Assembly (NCBI RefSeq): GCF_007827455.1
Contig: NZ_VISM01000001.1
Location: 62,001 to 126,000 of the forward strand
From: Lutibacter sp. Hel_I_33_5
GTDB lineage: Bacteria; Bacteroidota; Bacteroidia; Flavobacteriales; Flavobacteriaceae
Length of the DNA: 64,000 bases
Direction of reading: 5' to 3'
Position numbers and translations under genes: made by a program. Positions 52,241 through 61,839 of this stretch are shown piece by piece (position 1 is the stretch's first letter; the number at the start of each line of letters is the position of its first letter). Below the pieces are notes generated by a model. It was given only the letters and a program-made list of their open reading frames with translations, had not been told where the DNA came from and ran no database searches.

Positions 52241-52799
52241 ATTATATATAAAAAAACAAATTAAATCCTTTTTAGGTATTGAAACTACTAGAATGTATGT
52301 TTCTAAGTTAATTAAAAGAGGATTAATTATTGGAAATAATTTTAATATTCAGAAAGGAGTGATACTTGATGATACTCATTGTTGGCTTATAACAATTGGT
52401 AATAATGTAACTTTAGCTCCAAATGTTCATATTTTATGTCATGATGCTAGTACTAAATATCATTTAAATTATACTAAAATTTCTCCTGTAGAGATTAAAG
52501 ATAATGTCTTTATTGGAGCTTCATCTATTATAATGCCTGGAGTTACTATAGGTGAAAATGTTATTGTTGCAGCTAATTCAGTTGTTACAAAAAATATTTC
52601 ATCTAATAAGGTAGTTGCTGGAATCCCAGCTAAACCTATTTGTAATACTGATGAATATATTGAAAAATGTAAAAATGAAATGGAAGATAATAATAAGTTC
52701 GACGAGAGATATTTACTTAAAAATATAACTTCAGATAAAAAAACACATATGAAATCAATTTTATATTCTTCAAAAAATAAAAATGGATATATTGTTTAA
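52227..52799 (+). CDS. Hexapeptide-repeat O-acetyltransferase
   Basis: A 190-residue LbH acyltransferase of the maltose/galactoside acetyltransferase type. A short N-terminal part with YVSKLIKRGLIIGNNFNIQK precedes repeats IGNNVTLAPNVHILCHDAST and DNVFIGASSIIMPGVTIGEN, and VVAANSVVTKNIS with VVAGIPAKPI ends the helix. It probably acetylates a sugar hydroxyl on the repeat, acetyl-CoA being the donor. The start overlaps the preceding gene by 14 bp. Confidence 0.88.
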   Translation: MKKIKLYIKKQIKSFLGIETTRMYVSKLIKRGLIIGNNFNIQKGVILDDTHCWLITIGNNVTLAPNVHILCHDASTKYHLNYTKISPVEIKDNVFIGASSIIMPGVTIGENVIVAANSVVTKNISSNKVVAGIPAKPICNTDEYIEKCKNEMEDNNKFDERYLLKNITSDKKTHMKSILYSSKNKNGYIV

Positions 52800-52801
52800 T
52801 T

Positions 52802-53950
52802 ATGAATATCGCTTATATAACTTCTGAATACTCATACAATAATGAAGTAAATAATATTGGTGGTATTGCATCATTTATAAGAAATTTATCTGTTAACTTA
52901 TTATTATTAGGACATACTGTATATATATTTTTATATAGTCAAAATAGAAACGAAATAATAGAGTACGAAGGTGTAATTATTTATAAAATTAAACTAAAGT
53001 CCTTTAAAGGATTTACTTGGTTAACAAATCGTTTGTATTTTAATAAGTATATAAATAGAATTATATATGAAAAAAAAATAGAGATACTAGAAACTCCAGA
53101 ATGGACTGGTTTTACTGCATTTATGAAATTTAAAGTGCCACTCGTAATTCGTTTACATGGTTCAGACACCTACTTTTGTTCATTGGAAAAAAGAAAAGTT
53201 AAATTTCAAAATAAATTTTTCGAAAAAAGAGCTTTACAAAATGCTGATGCTATTATTGGGGTGAGTAATTTTGTATCACAACAAACAAAAGAAATATTTA
53301 AACTTGATAAAAAAATAATAACAATATATAATGCTATTGATGTAAAAAGATTTAAACCAAACTATCAAGAAATAATACCAAAATCATTATTATATTTTGG
53401 AACAATTGCTCGTAAAAAAGGGGTGTTAGAAATAGCTAAAATTTTTAATAAAGTAATTGAAAAAGATGAAACTATTAGATTGTTTTTTTTAGGAAGAGAT
53501 AATAAAGATTATCTTTCTGGAACTTCTACTTTAAGAATGTTTAAAGATTTATTATCAATAAAAGCTAGAGAAAATTTTTTTTATAAAAATGCGGTACCAT
53601 ATAATGAAGTTAAAAAGTTAATAAATAAAGCTGAAGTTATAATATTACCTAGTTTTGCTGAAGCATTACCGATGACTTGGCTTGAGGCAATGGCTATGGA
53701 AAAGGCTATTGTAACTTCAAATATTGGTTGGGCAAATGAAATTATGATAGATGGAGAAACTGGATTTACATGTAATCCTAAAGAACATGAAAATTATGCC
53801 AATAAAGTTATTAATTTATTTAATGATAAAAGTTTAGCAAAAAAAATGTCTAAAAAAGCAAGACTAAGAATAGTTAGCTCTTTTAATCAAAAAATAATAT
53901 TTGAAAAAAATTATGAATTTTATAAACAATTAATTAGAAATGAAGTTTAG
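52802..53950 (+). CDS. Glycosyltransferase family 4
   Basis: A 382-residue GT-B retaining-type enzyme. The N-terminal acceptor half has NIGGIASFIRNLSVNLLLLG and VPLVIRLHGSDTYF; the C-terminal half has LLYFGTIARKKGVLEIAKIF and the E-x7-E-like LPSFAEALPMTWLEAMAMEK segment, with GWANEIMIDGETGF. No signal peptide. It begins 2 bp after the acetyltransferase stop and overlaps the next gene by 11 bp. The donor is unknown. Confidence 0.9.
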   Translation: MNIAYITSEYSYNNEVNNIGGIASFIRNLSVNLLLLGHTVYIFLYSQNRNEIIEYEGVIIYKIKLKSFKGFTWLTNRLYFNKYINRIIYEKKIEILETPEWTGFTAFMKFKVPLVIRLHGSDTYFCSLEKRKVKFQNKFFEKRALQNADAIIGVSNFVSQQTKEIFKLDKKIITIYNAIDVKRFKPNYQEIIPKSLLYFGTIARKKGVLEIAKIFNKVIEKDETIRLFFLGRDNKDYLSGTSTLRMFKDLLSIKARENFFYKNAVPYNEVKKLINKAEVIILPSFAEALPMTWLEAMAMEKAIVTSNIGWANEIMIDGETGFTCNPKEHENYANKVINLFNDKSLAKKMSKKARLRIVSSFNQKIIFEKNYEFYKQLIRNEV

Positions 53951-54941
53951 TCTAATAATTTGTACATATATGCGTCCTCAATCGATTTTAACATTGTTAA
54001 AATCTGTAAATGAGCAAATGTTGTATCCAGATGAAATAATTATAGTTGATGGCTCTACAGATGATAAGTCTAAAGAAATTATTGAAAAGAATAATTTCAA
54101 AAAATTATTATATTATAAAGTTGCAGAAGAAAATAGAGGACTAACAAAACAGCGAAATTTTGGTATTAATAAAGTCTCTAAAGATATTGAAGTTGTTTGT
54201 TTTTTAGATGATGATATTGTACTTGTAAAGTCTTATTTTAAAAATTTACTTACTGCATATGCGTTCTATTCTGATGCTGGTGGAATTGGTGGCTACATTA
54301 TTAATGAAGTAAAATGGAGACCTTTAAAAGTAAATGAAAAGCCAAAGTTTAAAGATTATGTTATCGATGGTTGGGTAAGAAACTTAGGTGGTAGAAATGT
54401 GATAAGAAAAATACTGGGATTGTTATCAAATGAACCTCCCTGTATTATGCCAAAATTTTCTAATGGTTTTTCGGTTTCATATTTGCCACCTAATGGGAAA
54501 ATTTATAAAGCAGAGTATTTCATGGGAGGAGTTTCTTCATTTAAAAAAAAAGTATTAGATTCTATTAAATTTTCTGAATATTTTACTGGATATGGCCTTT
54601 ATGAAGACTTAGAATATTGCCTGAGAGTTTCAAAAAAATATAAGTTATATGTAAATACTGCAGCAACTCTTTTTCATTATCATGAAGAAAGCGGTAGGCC
54701 TAATAAATACAATTATGGTAAAATGGTAATAAGAAACGGATGGTATGTATGGCGAACAAGTGTTAGTTATCCATCATTAATTACTCGTTTTAAATGGAAT
54801 ACTATTATGCTTATTTTAATGATATCTCGTTTTACAAATATATTTACTACAACAAATAAGAAAGAAGCTTTTGCAGAATTTATAGGAAGAAAAGTAGGTT
54901 TATTAACATTATTATTTAATAAACCTAAAATTCAAGAATGA
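53940..54941 (+). CDS. Glycosyltransferase family 2
   Basis: A 333-residue GT-A enzyme. FSLIICTYMRPQSILTLLKS, IIVDGSTDDKSKE, RGLTKQRNFGI and CFLDDDIVLVKSYF form the nucleotide/metal site. The acceptor region has YFMGGVSSFKKKVLDS and a GYGLYEDLEYCLRVSKKY catalytic segment. The C-terminus has a short hydrophobic stretch (WNTIMLILMIS). The layout resembles rhamnosyl- or galactofuranosyl-type GT2 enzymes, but specificity is not determinable. Confidence 0.9.
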   Translation: MKFSLIICTYMRPQSILTLLKSVNEQMLYPDEIIIVDGSTDDKSKEIIEKNNFKKLLYYKVAEENRGLTKQRNFGINKVSKDIEVVCFLDDDIVLVKSYFKNLLTAYAFYSDAGGIGGYIINEVKWRPLKVNEKPKFKDYVIDGWVRNLGGRNVIRKILGLLSNEPPCIMPKFSNGFSVSYLPPNGKIYKAEYFMGGVSSFKKKVLDSIKFSEYFTGYGLYEDLEYCLRVSKKYKLYVNTAATLFHYHEESGRPNKYNYGKMVIRNGWYVWRTSVSYPSLITRFKWNTIMLILMISRFTNIFTTTNKKEAFAEFIGRKVGLLTLLFNKPKIQE

Positions 54942-56053
54942 AATTTGCAATAATAACACATGTAATTCATAAAAAAGAGCATGGTTCTTTTTATGCATAT
55001 GAACCTTATGTTCGTGAAATGAATTTATGGCTAAAAAATGTTTCTAAAATTAGAATTGTAGCGCCATTTTCAAAAAATAAAACTACTAATATTGATGAAA
55101 GATATAGGGCTAAAAATATTGATTTTAAGCAAATAAGTAGTTTTAATGTATTAACTTTTAAGAACAAAATAACTTCATTATTTAAAATACCTTTTATTGG
55201 TTTTGAAATAATTAAGAGTTGTTATTGGGCAGATCATATTCATTTACGCTGTCCAGGAAATATAGGGTTGCTGGGTTGTATTGTACAAATATTTTTTCCA
55301 TTAAAAAAGAAAACTGTAAAATATGCTGGTAATTGGGACCCTAATTCTTTAAATCAACCTTTAAGTTACAAAATCCAAAAATGGATTATATCGAATACTT
55401 TTCTAACTAGAAACTGTAAAGTATTAGTTTACGGAAATTGGAAAAATCAAACAAAAAATATAATTCCTTTTTTTACAGCTTCATATACTAAAGAAGAAAT
55501 AAATCAAGTTGAGCCTAAACATTTTTCAACAAAAATAAAATTTATTTTTGTTGGTGCATTTAGTATAGGTAAACAACCTGGATTATCTGTGAAAATAATT
55601 AAAGAATTGTTAAAAAAGGGTTATAATGTCCAATTAGATATGTATGGTAATGGTGTGGAGTATAAAAAGGTGGAAAAATATGTTTTTGATAATAAGATTA
55701 ATAATAATGTTTTTTTGCATGGAAACCAATCTAAAGAGGTTGTGAAGTTAGCTTATCAAAAAAGTCATTTTTTAGTTTTTATTTCAAAATCTGAAGGTTG
55801 GCCTAAAGTTATTGCTGAAGCTATGTTTTGGTCTTGTTTACCCATATCAACTAAAGTTTCTTGCGTACCATATATGCTAAAAAATGGAGAAAGAGGTGTT
55901 TTGATAAAGAATAACATAAACGAAATTGTTTCTAATATTGAGTTATTAATTAATAATGAAGATATTTATCAAAAGAAAGTAATTAGTGCAAAAAAGTGGT
56001 CTCAGCAATTTACTTTAGATAAATTTTCTTACGAAATAAAACAATTTATATAG
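54938..56053 (+). CDS. Glycosyltransferase family 4-like
   Basis: A 371-residue GT-B protein. KFAIITHVIHKKEHGSFYAY and ADHIHLRCPGNIGLLGCIV are in the N-terminal half; IKFIFVGAFSIGKQPGLSVK, VFLHGNQSKEV and FISKSEGWPKVIAEAMFWSC in the C-terminal half show a GT4 donor site. The start overlaps the preceding gene by 4 bp, and a TTG-started gene follows its stop without a gap. The donor is unknown. Confidence 0.87.
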   Translation: MKFAIITHVIHKKEHGSFYAYEPYVREMNLWLKNVSKIRIVAPFSKNKTTNIDERYRAKNIDFKQISSFNVLTFKNKITSLFKIPFIGFEIIKSCYWADHIHLRCPGNIGLLGCIVQIFFPLKKKTVKYAGNWDPNSLNQPLSYKIQKWIISNTFLTRNCKVLVYGNWKNQTKNIIPFFTASYTKEEINQVEPKHFSTKIKFIFVGAFSIGKQPGLSVKIIKELLKKGYNVQLDMYGNGVEYKKVEKYVFDNKINNNVFLHGNQSKEVVKLAYQKSHFLVFISKSEGWPKVIAEAMFWSCLPISTKVSCVPYMLKNGERGVLIKNNINEIVSNIELLINNEDIYQKKVISAKKWSQQFTLDKFSYEIKQFI

Positions 56054-57127
56054 TTGGAAAAATTAAAAATTTTACAAATAATTGACTCTTTAGATATAGG
56101 GGGAGCAGAAGTCTTATCTATAAATATAGCTAATGGTTTAATTTTTAAAAATGTAGATTCGCATATATGTGTTACAAGAAAAGAAGGGGGATTAAAAAAC
56201 AATATTAATGAAAATATTGGCTACCTTTTTTTGAATAGAAAATTAATTATAGATATTAATGCTATCATTATTTTAAAAAAATATATAAAAAAAAACACTA
56301 TTGGAATTATTCATGCGCATTCAACTTCATATTTTGTTGCTTTTTGTTTAAAGTTGATTTATCCTAAAATTATTATTATTTGGCATGACCATTATGGTAA
56401 AAGTGAGTTTTTAAAAAGTAGAAAACTCTACCCTTTAAAATTTATGTCTTACTTTTTTCACTATATTATTTCTGTTAACAGTAGTTTGGAAAAATGGTCA
56501 AAAGATAATTTATTAACTCAAAATGTATCATACTTGAGTAATTTCTCACATTTTAGTAATATTAAAAAAGTTACTAAACTAGAAGGCCTTGAAGGTAAAA
56601 GAATAGTTCATTTAGCTGGTTTTAGAGAACAAAAAGATCATTTAACTTTATTAAAAGCCTTTAATGATGTTTTAAAAACAAATGCAGATTGGACTTTACA
56701 TCTAATAGGTAAAGAATATAAAAATAATTATTCAAGATCAATTAGAGATTATGTAAAGAAGAATAATTTGGAAAGAAAAATATTTTTTTATGGTGTATGT
56801 CATGATATAAAACATATTTTATCACAAGCTTCAATCGGAGTATTGTCTTCAAAATCAGAAGGATTACCTATTTCTTTATTAGAATATGGTTTGGCTAAAT
56901 TACCAGTTCTAGTTACTAAAGTTGGTGATTGTGGAATTGTAGTAAGTAGAAAAGAACAATTAGTTGAACCAAATAATCCAAGTGATTTTTCTTTAAAATT
57001 AAAAAATCTAATCAAAAATGAAAAATTAAGAGAAGTCCTTGCGGATAATTTATATAAAAAAGTTAAATTAGAATTTAACAAAGAAAAATATTTAAATAGT
57101 TTAATTGATATTTATAAAAAATGTTAA
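56054..57127 (+). CDS. Glycosyltransferase family 4
   Basis: A 357-residue GT-B enzyme starting with TTG directly after the preceding stop (TAG-TTG); no ATG fits because the opening strand KILQIIDSLDIGGAEVLSIN belongs to the domain. IIHAHSTSYFVAFCLKLIY and IWHDHYGKSEF follow. RIVHLAGFREQKDHLTLLKA, FFYGVCHDIK and LSSKSEGLPISLLEYGLAKL form the donor half. It overlaps the next gene by 7 bp. The donor is unknown. Confidence 0.9.
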   Translation: MEKLKILQIIDSLDIGGAEVLSINIANGLIFKNVDSHICVTRKEGGLKNNINENIGYLFLNRKLIIDINAIIILKKYIKKNTIGIIHAHSTSYFVAFCLKLIYPKIIIIWHDHYGKSEFLKSRKLYPLKFMSYFFHYIISVNSSLEKWSKDNLLTQNVSYLSNFSHFSNIKKVTKLEGLEGKRIVHLAGFREQKDHLTLLKAFNDVLKTNADWTLHLIGKEYKNNYSRSIRDYVKKNNLERKIFFYGVCHDIKHILSQASIGVLSSKSEGLPISLLEYGLAKLPVLVTKVGDCGIVVSRKEQLVEPNNPSDFSLKLKNLIKNEKLREVLADNLYKKVKLEFNKEKYLNSLIDIYKKC

Positions 57128-58449
57128 ATTTTATTTCGGAAAATAAATTTATTGTTATAATAATCCATATTTTAATTGGGTATTTAGCAATTTTTTCTTT
57201 TTTTTCAAAATTTATTATTATTATTATTATTATAATTGGAATTTTACTAATCATTATTAATAAAAACAAAAATGAGGAAGCTTTAGTATTATCAGGATAT
57301 ATAGTTGGTTCTGAAGTTTTTTTTAGAATGACTCAAGGTTTTATTTTATATGAAACGGGTAAATATGCAGTAATTTTATTTTTATTATTGGGGTTAATAC
57401 TTGGTATAGTCAAGCAAAAAATCGCTATCCCCTTTTTCATTTATCTTTTTCTATTGATTATTGGTATAGTTTTCACTAAAGTTCCTGAAGGTGAATCTTT
57501 GCGTAAAGCGATTCTCTTTAATTTAAGTGGACCTTTAATGCTAGGTATATGTGCAATTTATTGCTACAAAAGAGTTATTACTAATAAAGAAATAATAAAT
57601 GTATTATTTTATATGTTACTACCTATTTTTTCTACAGTTGCTTATTTATTCTTTAGAACACCAGATATTAAAGAAATAGTATTTGGTGGAGCTGCAAATT
57701 TTGAAACTTCAGGAGGATTTGGGCCAAATCAGGTAGCAACAATATTAGGGGTAGGGATTTTTATTTTATCAATTTTTATTTTAAAAAAAATAAAAATATC
57801 AGGTTATGTAATTTTTGATGGAATATTATTATTGTATTTTGTTTATAGAGGTTTATTAACTTTTTCAAGAGGAGGAATAATAACGGCAGTCATCGCATTA
57901 CTGTTTTTTTCTTTTTTTTATATTTTATATCAAAAAAGATCTTTACATTTATTTTTTAAATATGTTATTGTTGGTAGTTTTATAACATTGTCTATTTGGA
58001 TATATACCTCTAATATAACAAACGGAATGTTAGATAATAGATATTCTGGTAAAAATGCAAGAGGGGTACAGAAAAAAGATATTAGTTCTGGGAGAGTAAA
58101 ACTTATAGAGGAACAATTTAGTAGCTTTATGGAGTCACCTCTTTTTGGCTTAGGTGTTGGTAACGGTAAATTTGAAAGAGAGAAAAATACAGAAAAAATT
58201 ACTTCAGCATCACATAATGAAATTACTAGATTGATTGAAGAGCATGGAATGATTGGAATAATAATTTTGTTTATTTTATTTTTTTTTCCCATTAAGATAT
58301 TGTATAATTCTAACAATTATCAAAAAGCTTTTTTACTTTCTTTTTTTTTATTTTGGTTTTTAACCATTAGTCATTCAGGTATGAGAATTGCATTTCCTGG
58401 TTTTATTTATGGTCTTAGTCTAATTTATATTAAACATGAAAAAAATTAA
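57121..58449 (+). CDS. O-antigen ligase/polymerase-family membrane protein (WaaL/Wzy-like)
   Basis: A 442-residue protein with about eleven membrane helices. Features are the first helices FIVIIIHILIGYLAIFSFF and a poly-isoleucine segment (eight Ile in a row, encoded by an ATT repeat near 57212-57235). A large loop with GGAANFETSGGFGPNQVATI and SRGGIITAVIALLF is followed by the PF04932-type SGRVKLIEEQFSSF...SASHNEITRLIEEHG segment. Ligases and Wzy polymerases share this fold. With an ABC exporter and no flippase in the window, a ligase is favoured, but Wzy cannot be excluded. Confidence 0.82.
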   Translation: MLNFISENKFIVIIIHILIGYLAIFSFFSKFIIIIIIIIGILLIIINKNKNEEALVLSGYIVGSEVFFRMTQGFILYETGKYAVILFLLLGLILGIVKQKIAIPFFIYLFLLIIGIVFTKVPEGESLRKAILFNLSGPLMLGICAIYCYKRVITNKEIINVLFYMLLPIFSTVAYLFFRTPDIKEIVFGGAANFETSGGFGPNQVATILGVGIFILSIFILKKIKISGYVIFDGILLLYFVYRGLLTFSRGGIITAVIALLFFSFFYILYQKRSLHLFFKYVIVGSFITLSIWIYTSNITNGMLDNRYSGKNARGVQKKDISSGRVKLIEEQFSSFMESPLFGLGVGNGKFEREKNTEKITSASHNEITRLIEEHGMIGIIILFILFFFPIKILYNSNNYQKAFLLSFFLFWFLTISHSGMRIAFPGFIYGLSLIYIKHEKN

Positions 58450-59416
58450 ATATTTTATTGTTATCATTATTATTGTAATAATTTATTTTAACAATAATTA
58501 CCCTTTTTTCACTTATGGTTCTTTAGGATGGTCGGTCGGTTATCAGTTTGTAAAAGAGGATTCTCTTTTTAATTTATCTATAAAAAATGGAAGCATCATA
58601 TCTAGTTCAAAAATAAACACATTTAATAAAAATAATGAATCTATTTTTATTGCAGATCCTTTTTATATTAAGCATAATGATAAAATTTATCTTTTTATTG
58701 AAAACCAAGTAAAAAATGATAATGCTAGAATTGATGTTTTAATATCTAAAAACGGTATTGATTTTGAATATGGAGGTTTAGCTTTAGATGAAAATTTTCA
58801 CATTTCTTACCCACAAGTATTTAAAGATGAAGAAGGTTTTTATATGATTCCTGAAACAAAAAACAGTAATAATGTTTTACTATATTATACCAATAACTTT
58901 CCTTATGATTGGAAAATAAAAGATACATTGATAAAAAATGTTAGGTATAAAGATCCGACATTGGTTAGTTTGAAAAATAAAAAATATTTGTTTACTGTAG
59001 ATGATGAATTAAATTTATACATTTTTAAATCTAAAAAAATACAAGGACCTTGGGAATTGTGTAAAAATTACAGAGAGAAAAAAGGAAACGAAGCAAGGCT
59101 AGCTGGTAGGTATTTTAAATATAAAGATAAAATTTACCTTCCATTTCAAAATTTATCTAAAGGATATGGAACAGGTGTGTCTTTATATTCAGTTAGTCTT
59201 AAAGACAATGAAATTAAACTAAAAAAAGAGAAACATCTATACTTAAAACCTGAAATTGAACTTGATTTTTTCAATAAAGGGATGCATCATTTGGATGTCC
59301 AAAAAGTTTTTGGAGGATATTTTATTACTTATGATGGGCAAAGAAGAGACAATAGAATTCATTTTAATTGGAAAAGAACAATTAAACATAATTTAATAGA
59401 TTTAGGATTATATTGA
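58436..59416 (+). CDS. Membrane-anchored beta-propeller-like protein of the glucosamine inositolphosphorylceramide transferase N-domain type
   Basis: A 326-residue protein with one N-terminal membrane helix (about 4-18) and a large soluble domain of five-bladed beta-propeller character. IFIADPFYIKHNDKIYLFIE, ISYPQVFKDEEGFYMIPETK, RYKDPTLVSLKNKKYLFTVD and EARLAGRYFKYKDKIYLPFQ are the repeated blade motifs. This is the N-terminal-domain type seen in glucosamine inositolphosphorylceramide transferase 1 and related bacterial polysaccharide-locus proteins. No catalytic role is settled. The start overlaps the O-antigen ligase gene by 14 bp. Confidence 0.78.
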   Translation: MKKIKYFIVIIIIVIIYFNNNYPFFTYGSLGWSVGYQFVKEDSLFNLSIKNGSIISSSKINTFNKNNESIFIADPFYIKHNDKIYLFIENQVKNDNARIDVLISKNGIDFEYGGLALDENFHISYPQVFKDEEGFYMIPETKNSNNVLLYYTNNFPYDWKIKDTLIKNVRYKDPTLVSLKNKKYLFTVDDELNLYIFKSKKIQGPWELCKNYREKKGNEARLAGRYFKYKDKIYLPFQNLSKGYGTGVSLYSVSLKDNEIKLKKEKHLYLKPEIELDFFNKGMHHLDVQKVFGGYFITYDGQRRDNRIHFNWKRTIKHNLIDLGLY

Positions 59417-59506
59417 AGTTAAAAAATAAAATTTCTAATGATCTTTCTAACAAATAAGTTTCAGCAATAATTAAATGTTTTTCAAGTAAAATGTTTATTA
59501 ATAATA

Positions 59507-60517
59507 ATGGTTAAAAAAGTTTTATATATTGGAAATGATTTATCGCTTAATACAAAGTATAAGGCTTCATTATCTACGCTTTCAGGATTATTAATAAAAG
59601 AAGGTTTCGATTTAGTTATTTCATCAGATAAAACAAGTAAGGTTTTAAGACTATTAGATATGTCTTTATGTATAATAAAAAACAGAAAAAAAATTAATTA
59701 TATTTTAATTGATACATTTAGTACTTCAGCTTTTTATTATTGTTTAATCACCTCTCAAATTGCAAGAGTTTTTAAATTAAAGTACATTCCAATTTTGCAT
59801 GGGGGAAATTTACCCTCAAGATTGAATAAGTCTAATTATTTTTCGAAATTAATTTTCAGTAATTCTTATAAAAACATAGCCCCTTCCAATTATTTAAAAT
59901 TTGAGTTTGAAAAAAAAGGATTTATGGTTGAATATATTCCAAATATTATTTCAATTGATAATTATTTATTTAAAGAAAGAAAAAAAATGCAGCCAAACCT
60001 TTTATTTGTGAGAGCGTTTTCTAAAGAATATAATGTTAAAATGGCAGTTGATGTTTTAAATGAGCTAAAAAAGTCTTTTAATGATGCTAAATTATGTATA
60101 ATTGGACCTGATAGAGATGGTAGTAAAAAAGAAATAGAACTATACATAAAACAAAAAGGACTTAATAAAAATATTGAGATTACAGGAGTATTATCTAAAA
60201 AAGAGTGGCATAAAAAATCAAAAGAATTTGATATATTTATTAATACTACAAATATTGACAATACACCAGTTAGTGTTATAGAAGCTATGGCATTAGGGCT
60301 TCCAATTGTTTCTACCAATGTGGGGGGTATTCCTTATTTACTTAAAGATAAAGTTGATGGGATTTTAGTTGAAAAAGGTAATGTTAACCAAATGGTGAAT
60401 AGTATTAAAAAAATTCTCAATAATAATTATCCTAAACTTCAAGTAAATGCGAGGAAAAAAGCAGAAAGTTTTAGTTGGTTAAATAATAGAAGTAAATGGT
60501 TAAAAGCTCTAAGTTAA
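59507..60517 (+). CDS. Glycosyltransferase family 4
   Basis: A 336-residue GT-B enzyme. KVLYIGNDLSLNTKYKASLS and LKYIPILHGGNLPSRLNKSN are in the acceptor half; NLLFVRAFSKEYNVKMAVDV, NIEITGVLSKKEWHKKSKEF and INTTNIDNTPVSVIEAMALG (with GLPIVSTNVGGIPYL) in the donor half. A 90-bp gap separates it from the previous gene, the longest in the locus, with no terminator or ORF seen. Its stop overlaps the next start (TAATG). Confidence 0.9.
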   Translation: MVKKVLYIGNDLSLNTKYKASLSTLSGLLIKEGFDLVISSDKTSKVLRLLDMSLCIIKNRKKINYILIDTFSTSAFYYCLITSQIARVFKLKYIPILHGGNLPSRLNKSNYFSKLIFSNSYKNIAPSNYLKFEFEKKGFMVEYIPNIISIDNYLFKERKKMQPNLLFVRAFSKEYNVKMAVDVLNELKKSFNDAKLCIIGPDRDGSKKEIELYIKQKGLNKNIEITGVLSKKEWHKKSKEFDIFINTTNIDNTPVSVIEAMALGLPIVSTNVGGIPYLLKDKVDGILVEKGNVNQMVNSIKKILNNNYPKLQVNARKKAESFSWLNNRSKWLKALS

Positions 60518-61839
60518 TGACTTACAATAAACTTTTAGAAAAATTTTTTTTACCTATCGGTGATACCTTTTTAAAAACTATTTTTATTAATTCAATAAAA
60601 AGGTGGAGAAATTTTGATAATTTATCAACATCAGAAATTTTATTTAGACAAAATAAATCATTAAAAAAAATTCTATTGCATGCCAACAGAAAACTATTAT
60701 TATATAATAAAATTAAATTGAAAGGTGATAATCCGAATGAATGGATAAAAAAATTCCCTGTATTAACAAAAGATTTTCTTAGAAAATATCCAGAAAAATT
60801 ATTAACTATTAATGAAACAAAAAATTTATTTAAAATTTATAGTAGCGGTTCTACAGGAGAAAGTACTTATGTTTATATGGATAAACAAGAACTTTCTTCT
60901 TTACAAGCTTTATCTATCCATTTATGGGAGTTAATGGGTTATAAAATAGGAGATAAAGTATTGCAAACTGGTATTTCACCTAAAAGAACTTTTTTAAAGA
61001 AATCTAAAGACATTTTATTTCGCACATATTATATTAATGCATTTTCTCTAGCTGCTGATGATTTAAAAAAAATATATTATACTTTAAAAAAGTATAAAGT
61101 AAAAAAAATAATTGGTTACCCTTCTGCCATCAATATAATTGCTAAATATATAATAGAAAATAATCTACAAATAAAAATAGATGTAATTATTGGTTTGGGT
61201 GATAAATTATTTGACGGTTATAGAAAAAACATTAGAAAAGCTTTTGGAGTAGAAATAAAAGAATCTTATGGTTCTTCAGAAGGTTTTCAAATTGGTTTTC
61301 AAGTTGATTTAAAGTATATGTATATATTTTCACCTCAAACTTATATTGAAATTTTAGATGATAATAATATTGCAGTAAAAGATGGAGAATTAGGTAATGT
61401 TGTAGTTACCAGGTTAGATAATGAAAAAATGCCCTTAATTAGGTATAAAATAGGTGATTTAGCAATTAAATTACCAAAAGAAAATTATCCTAAAAAGAGA
61501 AAGTATAATTTTCCTCTATTACAAAAAGTTATTGGTAGAGATACAGATATTGTAAAATTACCGAATGATAAATATTTATTCGTTCATTCTTTTACCGGAA
61601 TTTTTGAGTATATAAAAGAAATTAAACAATTTAAAATAATACAGAAAGAATGTGACTCTATAGAGGTACTTTACGTTAGAGGTAAAAGTTTTAATAAAAA
61701 AGTATTATATAAAATAAATAGAAAGTTAAAAAAAATAATAAATCATGAAAATTTTAAAATTACTTTTACTGAAGTTAAAAAAATACCATTATCAAAATCT
61801 GGGAAAGTTCAAATATTAGAATCTTGGTTAAATGAATAA
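60517..61839 (+). CDS. CapK/PaaK-like adenylate-forming enzyme
   Basis: A 440-residue protein of the phenylacetate-CoA ligase-like AMP-binding superfamily as found in capsule loci (CapK). The start is taken at the ATG overlapping the preceding stop (TAATG); an in-frame ATG 21 bp upstream is possible. IYSSGSTGESTYVYMDKQE is the P-loop-like motif, with KKIIGYPSAINIIAKYI and ESYGSSEGFQIGF following. MPLIRYKIGDLAI is another family element, and a C-terminal subdomain ends SGKVQILESWL. The acid or acyl substrate is unknown. Confidence 0.87.
   Translation: MTYNKLLEKFFLPIGDTFLKTIFINSIKRWRNFDNLSTSEILFRQNKSLKKILLHANRKLLLYNKIKLKGDNPNEWIKKFPVLTKDFLRKYPEKLLTINETKNLFKIYSSGSTGESTYVYMDKQELSSLQALSIHLWELMGYKIGDKVLQTGISPKRTFLKKSKDILFRTYYINAFSLAADDLKKIYYTLKKYKVKKIIGYPSAINIIAKYIIENNLQIKIDVIIGLGDKLFDGYRKNIRKAFGVEIKESYGSSEGFQIGFQVDLKYMYIFSPQTYIEILDDNNIAVKDGELGNVVVTRLDNEKMPLIRYKIGDLAIKLPKENYPKKRKYNFPLLQKVIGRDTDIVKLPNDKYLFVHSFTGIFEYIKEIKQFKIIQKECDSIEVLYVRGKSFNKKVLYKINRKLKKIINHENFKITFTEVKKIPLSKSGKVQILESWLNE

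Noticed and set aside
59417..59506. Operon break or small gene in the longest gap of the polysaccharide locus
   Set aside because: No hairpin with T-tract, no TAnnTTTG box and no coding frame of useful length was found.
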